64,000 bases of DNA, taken from the NCBI GenBank assembly GCA_015068525.1, contig SVKJ01000004.1, positions 56,881-120,880 on the forward strand, given 5' to 3'. A program made the translations under genes and the position numbers. The DNA is from Oscillospiraceae bacterium. GTDB lineage: Bacteria; Bacillota; Clostridia; UMGS1840; HGM11507. Positions 1 through 7,800 of this stretch are shown piece after piece; the stretch's first letter is position 1; every line of letters starts with the position of its first letter. Below the pieces are notes generated by a model. The model had not been told where the DNA came from. It made no database searches and saw only the letters and a program-made list of their open reading frames with translations.

Positions 1-173
1 GCATCAACTTGCCTTATATCATAATCTGCATTTATGCCATAATTTTTGTAATAGGTTTTTATACAATGAGGATCTATTTCAGAAGCAAATACACATCTCC
101 CACCAAGTTGTTCCATTGCTTGATGAAAGCCCCCAATCCCCGAAAATAAGTCAATAAATTTAAATTCTTTCAT
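1..173 (-). CDS. DNA (cytosine-5) methyltransferase, N-terminal part, cut by window edge
   Basis: The gene starts at 173 and runs off the left edge, leaving about 57 residues. The opening MKEFKFIDLFSGIGGFHQAM is the S-adenosylmethionine-binding motif I (DLFSGIGG) of m5C DNA methyltransferases, and FASEID a few residues later is motif II. The catalytic Pro-Cys motif lies outside the window. It sits just downstream of, and in the same direction as, a second m5C methyltransferase and a probable endonuclease, so the locus has two modification enzymes. That arrangement is known for systems in which each strand of the target is methylated by its own enzyme (BsuMI and LlaJI, for example). The family call is firm. 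Completeness cannot be judged. Confidence 0.9.
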   Translation of the reverse strand, partial: MKEFKFIDLFSGIGGFHQAMEQLGGRCVFASEIDPHCIKTYYKNYGINADYDIRQVD

Positions 174-220
174 TCAATCACCCCAAACAATTATCCAATA
201 AATATTAGTAACTTTTTATT

Positions 221-1393
221 TCAAAAATTTATTTGATGGATTAAAAAGTTACTGATATTCTGCTTTTTTATAGATATTTTCGGTGCACGAGGACTACCAT
301 CACTGTTATGTCCCTGTTTAAAAACATCTAAATATTGACTATTAAATCTATTAATTTCCAATATTAAATACGAAGTTAATTCCACTGAATTTTTCATTTT
401 GCTAGCATAACTCATCAGATTTGATTTCTTAAGCAAAGTATTCCAGAACATTGTAACTTCATACTCATGGTTCTTATCTTTTTCGGTGTCATGGTTACAT
501 ACTATATAATAAACACTGGAATCACTTATAATAGACATAATGGTATCCCAGTCATTTCCTTGAATTCCAGGAGAATCATTGCTATGTGCTTTTAGATCAC
601 CATAGTTTCCGGTTTGTGGAAAAAATAAATCTAAATCAATTTCTCCTTTCTTTTTATTTTGTGTATATTGAATAATATCTTCAACATGATATTTTTTTAT
701 ATACTTAGCAAGATTATACTCCAAGTAAAACCCTGGCCATTCAGGTTGTAAAGCGTTATTAAAATGCTCTGCAACCATTTCTTTGTAAGAATTAACACCA
801 TGCCAAGATTTTGATAATTTTGCAAAAAAATCATCAAGTACCGCAATAAAATCTAATCTAAGATCAATACCGGTATCAAATTTACTTTGTAAGAATTTCT
901 CAACATTCTCAGTATTGACAACCGTGATTATATTTTTATTTATATCTTTTTTTTGAAAAATGCCAAATAATAGACCATTTTTTAAATCAATTGTATAAAC
1001 ATGAGCAGAGGAATTATGTGCTTTTCTACTTGCATATTTTTCAACATCAAAATCAACGAAAAGTATTGTTTGTTTATATTTATAAACTCCTATCAATAAT
1101 GTATGTATCCCCTGTTTTTTGTTTTTTACATATACTTCCTTAAAATTATCGCCTATTTGAATTCGTTTTTTAAAGTAAGGATGAGGAGTTCCTAAATAAC
1201 TTACATTTTTGAAATATATACAATAATGTTCTTTATCATATTCACCATATAAACAACCATCTTTAAGTTCTACTTTCGGAAAATATTTTTTTAATATATG
1301 CACTAATTCTTTAGAAGATAATATTTCACCATAATCTTCTACTACTTCATATTTCTCATTTACTTGTTCAACTTTAATATTACTATAATACAT
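221..1393 (-). CDS. Probable type II restriction endonuclease (PD-(D/E)XK fold)
   Basis: This is a 390-residue protein with no signal peptide or membrane segment. I do not recognise a named family. A plausible PD-(D/E)XK nuclease core is visible: Glu225 in a helix (YLEYNLAKY), Asp253 and Asp255 in GEIDLDLFF, and Asp266-Leu-Lys268 in GNYGDLKAH, giving the D-x(12)-DxK spacing expected. The start codon overlaps the last 11 bases of the upstream methyltransferase, so the two are translationally coupled, and another m5C methyltransferase follows 47 bases downstream. Position between two modification genes is the main argument for a cleaving enzyme. The recognition sequence cannot be read from the protein. 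An accessory or NTP-independent specificity subunit remains possible. Confidence 0.6.
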   Translation of the reverse strand: MYYSNIKVEQVNEKYEVVEDYGEILSSKELVHILKKYFPKVELKDGCLYGEYDKEHYCIYFKNVSYLGTPHPYFKKRIQIGDNFKEVYVKNKKQGIHTLLIGVYKYKQTILFVDFDVEKYASRKAHNSSAHVYTIDLKNGLLFGIFQKKDINKNIITVVNTENVEKFLQSKFDTGIDLRLDFIAVLDDFFAKLSKSWHGVNSYKEMVAEHFNNALQPEWPGFYLEYNLAKYIKKYHVEDIIQYTQNKKKGEIDLDLFFPQTGNYGDLKAHSNDSPGIQGNDWDTIMSIISDSSVYYIVCNHDTEKDKNHEYEVTMFWNTLLKKSNLMSYASKMKNSVELTSYLILEINRFNSQYLDVFKQGHNSDGSPRAPKISIKKQNISNFLIHQINF

Positions 1394-2354
1394 CTTCTTT
1401 CTCCATTATCAACCTAATTTGTTTGGCAATTCTTTGTATAACAGTTACACAAACTGAATTTCCAACTTGTTTATATGCCTCCTGTAATGTGGTTCCTTTT
1501 GGAAAAGTAAAATCATTTGGAAAACACTGAAATTCGAGACATTCCCTTACAGTTAATTTTCGATATCCATATTCGTCTATAATAATGGGAACTCTATCAG
1601 TTCTAGTACCCATTGAAGCAGTCAGTGTTGGGCATGATTGGTTTTTAGCTATATGAATACCGGAATCATGAACTCTATATATAGAATCTATACGTTTGAC
1701 TTTACTAGTCATATAATTCCATATTTTATCTTCTGAATTATAATAATAAACATCTTTCTGCCGAACATTTCTTTTAATAATATCAAAAATACTGATTTTT
1801 AATTCTACAGGTTCCGGAAAAGCAAACTTTTCACACAAGTAATCATTTTTGAAAGCAACTACATAAGTACGGTTTCTTGTTTGTGGAGTATTTCCATACT
1901 CATTGGATGGCATATTTTTATATTTTACAACATAACCTAATTCCGACAGCGCATTATACATAATAATAAAGGTTTGACCATTATCATGATCAATAAGATT
2001 CGCTACGTTTTCCAAAAAAATTATTTTAGGCATCACACATTTTGCCACATCAATTATTTGAAAAAACAAATTTCCTCTCTTATCCTGGAATCCTTTGTGT
2101 GGTCCTGCCACCGAGAAGGGTTGACAAGGAAACCCCGCTGTGAGGACATCGAAATAAGGTATCGTTTTCTTATCTATACAGCAAATATCACCTTCCACTA
2201 AATACGAATTACCAAAATAATTCCGATATGTTCTACAAGCAGAAGAATCTTTTTCATTTGCCCACACGATATCAAATCCTGCCTGTTTGAACCCAAGACA
2301 AATACCACCAATTCCAGCAAACATACTACCAACTGTAATTTTACTCTTAATCAT
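1383..2354 (-). CDS. DNA (cytosine-5) methyltransferase (second of the locus)
   Basis: The enzyme transfers a methyl group from S-adenosylmethionine to C5 of cytosine in a specific DNA site, protecting it from the cognate nuclease. The motifs appear in canonical order: motif I FAGIGG (residues 12-17), motif IV GFPCQPFSVAG with catalytic Cys77, motif VI ENV (115-117), motif VIII QTRNRTYVV and motif X KQVGNSV near the C-terminus. I chose ATG at 2354 over a TTG 15 bases upstream because AGGAG lies at 2361-2365, inside the longer version. Its length of 323 residues is normal. The stop overlaps the endonuclease start by 11 bases. Two sigma-A-like promoters lie upstream. Specificity is unknown. Confidence 0.95.
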   Translation of the reverse strand: MIKSKITVGSMFAGIGGICLGFKQAGFDIVWANEKDSSACRTYRNYFGNSYLVEGDICCIDKKTIPYFDVLTAGFPCQPFSVAGPHKGFQDKRGNLFFQIIDVAKCVMPKIIFLENVANLIDHDNGQTFIIMYNALSELGYVVKYKNMPSNEYGNTPQTRNRTYVVAFKNDYLCEKFAFPEPVELKISIFDIIKRNVRQKDVYYYNSEDKIWNYMTSKVKRIDSIYRVHDSGIHIAKNQSCPTLTASMGTRTDRVPIIIDEYGYRKLTVRECLEFQCFPNDFTFPKGTTLQEAYKQVGNSVCVTVIQRIAKQIRLIMEKEDVL

Positions 2355-2378
2355 ATATTTCTCCTGCAAAATTATACT

Positions 2379-2407
2379 ATAATAAATCTTGTTTATACTT
2401 GTGTCAA
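2379..2407 (-). promoter_or_regulatory. Proximal sigma-A promoter of the restriction-modification operon
   Basis: Reading the minus strand, TTGACA (2402-2407) is followed after exactly 17 bases by TATTAT (2379-2384). The predicted transcript begins close to the AGGAG ribosome site of the methyltransferase, so this promoter gives an almost leaderless mRNA. Confidence 0.65.
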
Positions 2408-2602
2408 AACTTAAATGAAAAATGACAGTTAAATTTTGAACTTAAAGCCTACTCTAAACAATTCTATCTTCGATAAAATCATTATTCCACCAGTAAAAAC
2501 GTTTGATGGCAAAGAGATTTTTACGCAGTCATCAATGACTCATAAGCAAAAAACATTTTACTTATTGTAGAATACAACTAGAAATGAAACTCCACCGAGA
2601 TT

Positions 2603-2631
2603 ATTATAACACAAAAAAACTAAGCAGTCAA
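2603..2631 (-). promoter_or_regulatory. Distal sigma-A promoter with long leader before the methyltransferase
   Basis: On the minus strand TTGACT (2626-2631) and a perfect TATAAT (2603-2608) are separated by 17 bases. The leader to the methyltransferase start would be about 240 bases and contains the near-perfect palindrome AGTCATCAATGACT at 2527-2540, a possible operator. I see no convincing controller-protein gene in it, only a 17-codon open frame. Confidence 0.6.
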
Positions 2632-2648
2632 TTTTTACTTAATATTAT

Positions 2649-3131
2649 TTACTCTGCTCTTCCTCCTTCAATGTGTATAAAATATGCCTTATAATAGTTA
2701 TAGGTTGAAAGCGGACGGTTATAAGCATTAAAGCTGTGTGTTGTAACCAAAATCTGAGGCTCTGTTTTAGTTATCATTAAAGAGTGATATATTCTTCCCT
2801 CCTCATTTTCAAACTGAACGATATCTCCCAAATTTACATTATAAGAATCAGTAAGTGTTCCATAAGGACCAACTGATTCATTATTTAGTAAAAAACGATT
2901 AAGATACTGCGCCGCTGTCCAGGAAGGACTTCGGTCAGAAGATGTTATATAGTACCAGCCGTAATCCTTAGTATAATTCATAATACCAATTCCAGCATAA
3001 ATACACTGGGACACAAAATTAGTGCAGTCCCCTCCAATATCAGAAAAATCATAATACTTTGGATTTCTTTCATAAGCCCACTTTTTAGCATAGGAAACTG
3101 CCAGACGCCTGTCATAAATTATTTCACGCAT
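2649..3131 (-). CDS. Amidase_6-type putative amidase
   Basis: A 160-residue single-domain protein matching the putative amidase domain found in many Firmicutes and related to the NlpC/P60 papain-like fold. Visible marks are YDRRLAVSYAKKWAYERNP at the N-terminus, GGDCTNFVSQC with the presumed catalytic Cys36, the SPSWTAAQYL stretch, LGDIVQF, and RIYHSLMITK with His116. There is no signal peptide, although family members often carry one plus repeats, so this is a minimal, probably intracellular form. AAGGGGG lies just upstream of the ATG. It is transcribed divergently from the membrane protein at 3231. The substrate is unknown; cell-wall peptide amides are a guess from the fold. Confidence 0.8.
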   Translation of the reverse strand: MREIIYDRRLAVSYAKKWAYERNPKYYDFSDIGGDCTNFVSQCIYAGIGIMNYTKDYGWYYITSSDRSPSWTAAQYLNRFLLNNESVGPYGTLTDSYNVNLGDIVQFENEEGRIYHSLMITKTEPQILVTTHSFNAYNRPLSTYNYYKAYFIHIEGGRAE

Positions 3132-3230
3132 ACATTTATTCCCCCTTACTTTATTTTATGCATTTAAAGATAAATGGGAGTAATACTTGAAAATATATTA
3201 TCCATTTGCTAAAATAATATTGGTGATATT

Positions 3231-4133
3231 ATGAGTAAGTATTATTTTATTATAAATGTTATTTCTTATCTATTTATGTTTATTTTATTTTTCTTTTCGG
3301 TAAGTTATAAAAAAGTTATATTTATGGTAAACTTTACAAACGAAAGTTTATCAGCAAATCTTTTAATTAAAAATTTCAGGAATTTTCTTTTTAATGTAAC
3401 AGCATTCTTTTTTTCTTTGAGTCTTATTTTTAATAATTTTTTATATTTCGGATTAATGAATTTTTTATATTTTTTAATAATAATATTTAAATATTTTACC
3501 TGCTGCAACGAAATGAAAAAAATAGTTTTTTCAAATTCAGACTTAACAAAAAGCAGTGACCGTTTCTTATATTTAGATTATTTTAGTTTAAGTTTAAGTT
3601 TCTTTCTTACACTATATAATTTTTACATTATTTTTGACAAAAGATTAAGCGAAGATATTTTATTTTTAAAAACTTTATATATTATTCCATTAACACTATT
3701 TTACTTAAATCTTTTTGTTCTTTTTACAATAAAACTTATAAATTCAGGTTCAGATTTTAATGTAAAAGAAGTCAAAAAACATATTATAAATCTGCTGATA
3801 ATTATAAGTTATACTGTAAGTTTTTCTTTCATAATTTACTCTCAGTACGCTGTAAAGTCAGTTGACTTCACAGCGTTAGTAAATTGCTTTATGGCAACTG
3901 TTTTGTCTTTAATTTATATTATAATGTACTTAAGATACATAAAAGAAATAAATAAAAAGTTTGAATTTAATGTTTTAAGAGAAAAAGTAACAAACGGAAA
4001 GGTTATTGAAATTAATTTAACCGGTACAAAACTTTTTATAAACTTTAAAAATAAAAAATCCTATCTCTTACTGACAGGATTTATATTATTTATTTTAAGT
4101 TATATCTGGCTTGTGTATTTACTTACTATATAG
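3231..4133 (+). CDS. Polytopic membrane protein of unknown function
   Basis: I do not recognise this 300-residue protein. It is very rich in Phe, Ile, Leu, Tyr and Asn and has about seven or eight hydrophobic segments, at roughly residues 5-25, 48-85, 115-135, 150-172, 188-210, 215-238 and 278-298, with lysine-rich loops between them. GGTGATATT precedes the ATG, giving a usable ribosome site. Base composition is even more AT-rich than its neighbours. It converges with gatD, and the last 34 bases of the two genes overlap tail to tail. No charged motif or domain gives a role. Confidence 0.6.
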   Translation: MSKYYFIINVISYLFMFILFFFSVSYKKVIFMVNFTNESLSANLLIKNFRNFLFNVTAFFFSLSLIFNNFLYFGLMNFLYFLIIIFKYFTCCNEMKKIVFSNSDLTKSSDRFLYLDYFSLSLSFFLTLYNFYIIFDKRLSEDILFLKTLYIIPLTLFYLNLFVLFTIKLINSGSDFNVKEVKKHIINLLIIISYTVSFSFIIYSQYAVKSVDFTALVNCFMATVLSLIYIIMYLRYIKEINKKFEFNVLREKVTNGKVIEINLTGTKLFINFKNKKSYLLLTGFILFILSYIWLVYLLTI

Positions 4134-4819
4134 TTACTTGCTTTTCTTTCTTCCTTATCGTCAAGTTCTTTTAAAACAATATCTTCATTATATTTTTTTA
4201 TAAGAGCTCTTTTGATAATTTCATCACATAATTTTGGATTTTTAGGAAGAAGAGGTCCGTCTAAGAAAGATGCAAAAGTATTTTTATAAATTACTCCTTC
4301 CTTTTTATCCTGCCCGTTATTTCCATTTCCAAAAACAACTTCTCCAAGAGGATTAAGGTTTCCTATGTCCATTCTTCCGTTATGGTTTTCAAAACCTGTT
4401 ACTATACCAAAAGGAGTATTTATTACAACATTTGAAACAAATCTTTTTTCATCCCATAACGATTTTACTTCAAGGACACCAAGCCCTTCCTGCTTTTCTC
4501 CCTTTATATGAAATTCTTTTGAAATAAGTTCAAACCCTGAACAAACGGCAAGTAAAACTCCGTGACTTTCAACATACTCTTTAAGTTTATCTTTTATAGG
4601 ATAAAGTTTATCTTTTGCGGTTAGAATTTCTCTATCTCCACCTCCGCCAATATAAACAATATCAAATATCGAAAAATCAATTTCGTCATCTATATAAATA
4701 TCAGTTATATTTACGTCTATATCTCTCCATAAAAGCCTTTTTTCAATCGCTTTTATATTGCCGATATCGCCAAACATATTAAGAAGTTCAGGATAGATAA
4801 CACCTACTTTAAGTTCCAT
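4100..4819 (-). CDS. gatD: Lipid II isoglutaminyl synthase, glutaminase subunit GatD, with altered catalytic position
   Basis: GatD releases ammonia from glutamine and passes it to MurT, which amidates D-Glu in the lipid II stem peptide. The protein (239 residues) has the CobB/CobQ-type class I amidotransferase fold: GDIGNIKAI near the N-terminus, the YIGGGGDRE loop (56-64), the nucleophile in LAVCSGFE (Cys93) and the closing FLDGPLLPKNP region. In characterised GatD the latter reads YLHGP with an essential His (His189 in Staphylococcus aureus, Cys94 being the nucleophile). Here the codon at 4259-4261 is GAC, so residue 187 is Asp. The frame is otherwise intact. The gene overlaps murT by one base (TAATG), so coupling is kept. 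The family is certain; glutaminase activity is not. Confidence 0.93.
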   Translation of the reverse strand: MELKVGVIYPELLNMFGDIGNIKAIEKRLLWRDIDVNITDIYIDDEIDFSIFDIVYIGGGGDREILTAKDKLYPIKDKLKEYVESHGVLLAVCSGFELISKEFHIKGEKQEGLGVLEVKSLWDEKRFVSNVVINTPFGIVTGFENHNGRMDIGNLNPLGEVVFGNGNNGQDKKEGVIYKNTFASFLDGPLLPKNPKLCDEIIKRALIKKYNEDIVLKELDDKEERKASNYIVSKYTSQI

Positions 4820-6150
4820 TATTCGTTCCCCTCCATATTTCTTAATATCTTCTCTGCATCGAAAATCACTGTGTAATTTACTAAAAGATATAAAACCTCG
4901 CCATCTTTTTTAAGATTATCTTCCACTGCTTCTTTTAAGTTTTCATATACAGTACATTCTTTATTAAAAGAAGAATATTTCATTCTTACATTAAGTTCGT
5001 CACACCTTAATCCGCATAGGGTAACGGAATTTACAGTTTCATCTGAAAGACTGTCAAAGTCAACATCCCAGATCCACGAAATATCCATTCCGTCCGACTC
5101 ACAGTCATTAAGTGCTATAATTATATCCTTTTTTCTTCTGTCTGAAAGCACTGTTGCAAACGCCTGATTAAATCCTGCAGGATTTTTTGCTAAATTTAAA
5201 ATAGCAGGCTTTTTCAAATTAAACTGTTCCATCCTCGCGACCTGAGGCTTGTAGTCTGATAAAATTTCATTTATATTATCTAAATCAATACCTAATGTTT
5301 TGACCGTTAAAAGTGATGCTAAAATATTATATACATTATAAAAGCCTCTGTAGTTAACTTTTATATTAATTTCATCGTTACATTCAAATGAAAGCCCGTC
5401 AGATAAATCAACTTTTTTAGCATAAAAGTCAAGTTCAGGACGTTTAAGCAAACATTTTTCGCAATTAAAATCTCCAAGTTTGGAATAGTGAGAATAGTTA
5501 TATTTAAGTTTTTCATTACATCTTGGGCAAAAATGCACTTCCTGAGTTTCGTTGGTTATAACATCTTCCAAAACACCAAATGATAAAAATTCTCCATATT
5601 CTTCACCCATTTTAACTAAAATAGGATCATCGCCATTTACTAAAAGGCGCGTACCTTTAGCAATATCGAGTGCTTTTTTTAAGTATCCTGCCGTAAGTTC
5701 CACCTCTCCGTATCTGTCAAGCTGGTCTCTGAAAAGATTTGTTATAACCATAACATCAGGAGTAAGGTGTTCAAAAATTTTTACTGAAAATGCTTCGTCC
5801 ATTTCCAAAGTTGCAAAGTCGCAATCTAAGTTTCCGAATATATCGCATTTTTCTATAAACGCAGTAACAACTCCTGAGAGCATATTTGCACCGATATTGT
5901 TGCAAACCACTTTGTAACCTTTTTTAGTTAAAATTTTATCAATCAGATTATTGGTAGTAGTCTTCCCGTTTGTTCCGCAAACTGCTACAATACCGCATTT
6001 AACTTTTTTTGATAGAATTTTAAGCACATTGGGGCATACTTTAAGAGCATATACACCCGGTGTTGCCGAGCCTTTTTTACCCATAATTTTACCCACTGAT
6101 ATAAGAATTTTACAAACCCAGATTGATAATATAAATCTTATTTTTTTCAT
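4819..6150 (-). CDS. murT: Lipid II isoglutaminyl synthase, MurT subunit
   Basis: MurT is a Mur-ligase-like enzyme that activates the D-Glu alpha-carboxylate of lipid II with ATP and accepts ammonia from GatD, giving D-isoglutamine in Gram-positive walls. The 443-residue protein shows the P-loop GTNGKTTT (59-66), the central-domain LEMDEA motif, TNLFRDQLDRYGE, and a Cys4 zinc ribbon (Cys208, Cys211, Cys230, Cys233) that is typical of MurT and absent from ordinary Mur ligases. The C-terminal DUF1727-type domain (LNLAKNPAGFNQ, CGLRCDELNVRM) is present. The first 25 residues are hydrophobic and may lie against the membrane. It is followed by gatD with a one-base overlap and preceded by gpsA after four bases. 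Confidence 0.96.
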   Translation of the reverse strand: MKKIRFILSIWVCKILISVGKIMGKKGSATPGVYALKVCPNVLKILSKKVKCGIVAVCGTNGKTTTNNLIDKILTKKGYKVVCNNIGANMLSGVVTAFIEKCDIFGNLDCDFATLEMDEAFSVKIFEHLTPDVMVITNLFRDQLDRYGEVELTAGYLKKALDIAKGTRLLVNGDDPILVKMGEEYGEFLSFGVLEDVITNETQEVHFCPRCNEKLKYNYSHYSKLGDFNCEKCLLKRPELDFYAKKVDLSDGLSFECNDEINIKVNYRGFYNVYNILASLLTVKTLGIDLDNINEILSDYKPQVARMEQFNLKKPAILNLAKNPAGFNQAFATVLSDRRKKDIIIALNDCESDGMDISWIWDVDFDSLSDETVNSVTLCGLRCDELNVRMKYSSFNKECTVYENLKEAVEDNLKKDGEVLYLLVNYTVIFDAEKILRNMEGNE

Positions 6151-6154
6151 AAGT

Positions 6155-7153
6155 TTACTCTGCCCTTTTATCTCTTAACATTAAATTTTTCATTGATGAA
6201 TTAACATCATATCCTAAGTATAATACACCATACGCTTCTTCTACTATCGGCATATCCACATCATATTTTTTGGAAAGTTCATAGGCACTTTTTGTTGCAA
6301 GTATACCTTCAACTACCATACCTACTTCTTCTTTTGCTTCTTCGGGAGTTTTTCCCTGACCGATTAAAATACCTGCACGTCGGTTTCTTGAGTGCATACT
6401 AAGGCAGGTTACTATCAAATCTCCCATTCCTGTAAGTCCACTGAAAGTTTCAATTTTTCCGCCCATTTTTGTTCCAAGTCTTATTATTTCTGACATACCT
6501 CGTGTCATAAGTGCGGCTTTTGTGTTATCTCCAAGCTCTAAACCATCTGCAATACCCACACATAGAGATATAACATTTTTAAGCGCACCACCAAGCTGAA
6601 CGCCTATAACATCATCTGATGTATAAACTCTCAAATAGTCACACATAAAAGTATCCTGGATTTCTAAAGCAACATTTATATCCTTTGATGCAGCAACCAA
6701 AGTGGTACACATTTTCTTACCCACTTCCTCTGCATGAGATGGACCGCTTAAAACACACACTTGTTTTTTAGGCATAAGGATTTCTTCTATAACGGAAGAT
6801 ATACACTTAAGTGTCCCCTCTTCCATTCCCTTTGCAATACTTACAATAGTCTGATTTTTATAGAATGGTTTTATTTTTTCAATCGTACTTCTTACAGCAA
6901 AAGAAGGGCAGGCAACAACAATGATATCCATTCCTTCGACTGCTTTATTTATATCATTTGTAAATTCAACACTTTCAGGTAGAATAACACCAGGTAGAAA
7001 CTTTATATGTTCCCTGTAGTTTAAAAACATATCATATTCTTCTTTTAAATATGACCATAATGTAACTTTATGCCCGTTATTTGCAAGAACGTCAGTTATA
7101 GCTGTTCCCCAACTTCCAGAACCTATTACTCCTATTTTTTTCAACTTGTCCAC
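6155..7153 (-). CDS. gpsA: Glycerol-3-phosphate dehydrogenase [NAD(P)+]
   Basis: It reduces dihydroxyacetone phosphate to sn-glycerol 3-phosphate, the backbone for phospholipids. The nucleotide-binding GxGxxG appears as GVIGSGSWGTAI at the N-terminus. SIAKGMEEGTL, LSGPSHAEEV, the LGGALKNVI stretch with the catalytic lysine, and SGLTGMGDLIVTCLS are all family signatures. Length (332 residues) is normal. It sits between plsY and murT on the minus strand; the next enzyme in the pathway, PlsY, is encoded 20 bases upstream, so precursor and acylation steps are co-expressed. The assignment is secure. Confidence 0.98.
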   Translation of the reverse strand: MDKLKKIGVIGSGSWGTAITDVLANNGHKVTLWSYLKEEYDMFLNYREHIKFLPGVILPESVEFTNDINKAVEGMDIIVVACPSFAVRSTIEKIKPFYKNQTIVSIAKGMEEGTLKCISSVIEEILMPKKQVCVLSGPSHAEEVGKKMCTTLVAASKDINVALEIQDTFMCDYLRVYTSDDVIGVQLGGALKNVISLCVGIADGLELGDNTKAALMTRGMSEIIRLGTKMGGKIETFSGLTGMGDLIVTCLSMHSRNRRAGILIGQGKTPEEAKEEVGMVVEGILATKSAYELSKKYDVDMPIVEEAYGVLYLGYDVNSSMKNLMLRDKRAE

Positions 7154-7173
7154 TCCTTATTTCAAACCTGTTG

Positions 7174-7788
7174 TTACGCTTTTTTCCCAAGTTTGTTTTC
7201 TTTACCTTGTATAAGCCTTTTAATGTTATCTTTATGCTTTATTATTACAACACTTGTAAGGAAAATTACAGGTATAATTTTTAAATAGTCAAAAGGTGCT
7301 AAAAAGCATATTATAACAGAATTAAAAACACAGCCAAGCATTGAACCTAAAGATACATATTTAGTTAATGCCATTATAATCAATGCAACAAGCAGTGCCA
7401 AAAGTCCGCCTCGCCAGTCAATCATAAACGAAAGTGCCAATGATGACAGTACACCTTTTCCACCTTTAAAACTAAAAAACAAAGGGAAAATATGCCCGAA
7501 AACTGCTGTAGTACCTGCTATAACTGCCGATAGTTCTCCTATGCCAAATATATTTCCGATAGGATATGCTATTAAATAAGAAAATATCCCTTTTAGCATA
7601 TCGCCAATGGTAACAAGCGCTGCTGCTTTTTTCCCAAAAGTTCTTAAAACGTTAGTCGCACCTGCACTTTTAGAACCTGCTTCTCTTACATCTTTTTTAT
7701 AGAAAAGTTTACCGACAATAACACCAAAACTTAAGCTTCCGAGTAAATATCCTATTATCGCACTTAATAATATAACTATATATTTCAT
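7174..7788 (-). CDS. plsY: Acyl-phosphate:glycerol-3-phosphate acyltransferase PlsY
   Basis: This integral membrane enzyme transfers an acyl group from acyl-phosphate to glycerol 3-phosphate, the first committed step of phosphatidate synthesis in Gram-positive bacteria. The 204-residue protein has five or so hydrophobic segments and the three cytoplasmic PlsY motifs: GSKSAGATNVLRTFG (motif 1), GHIFPLFFSFKGGKG (motif 2) and the C-terminal IKHKDNIKRL (motif 3). Its first helix carries LLGSLSFGVIVGK. It lies between der and gpsA with short gaps, a common Firmicutes order. Confidence 0.97.
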   Translation of the reverse strand: MKYIVILLSAIIGYLLGSLSFGVIVGKLFYKKDVREAGSKSAGATNVLRTFGKKAAALVTIGDMLKGIFSYLIAYPIGNIFGIGELSAVIAGTTAVFGHIFPLFFSFKGGKGVLSSLALSFMIDWRGGLLALLVALIIMALTKYVSLGSMLGCVFNSVIICFLAPFDYLKIIPVIFLTSVVIIKHKDNIKRLIQGKENKLGKKA

Positions 7789-7800
7789 ATGCTGTCTCCC

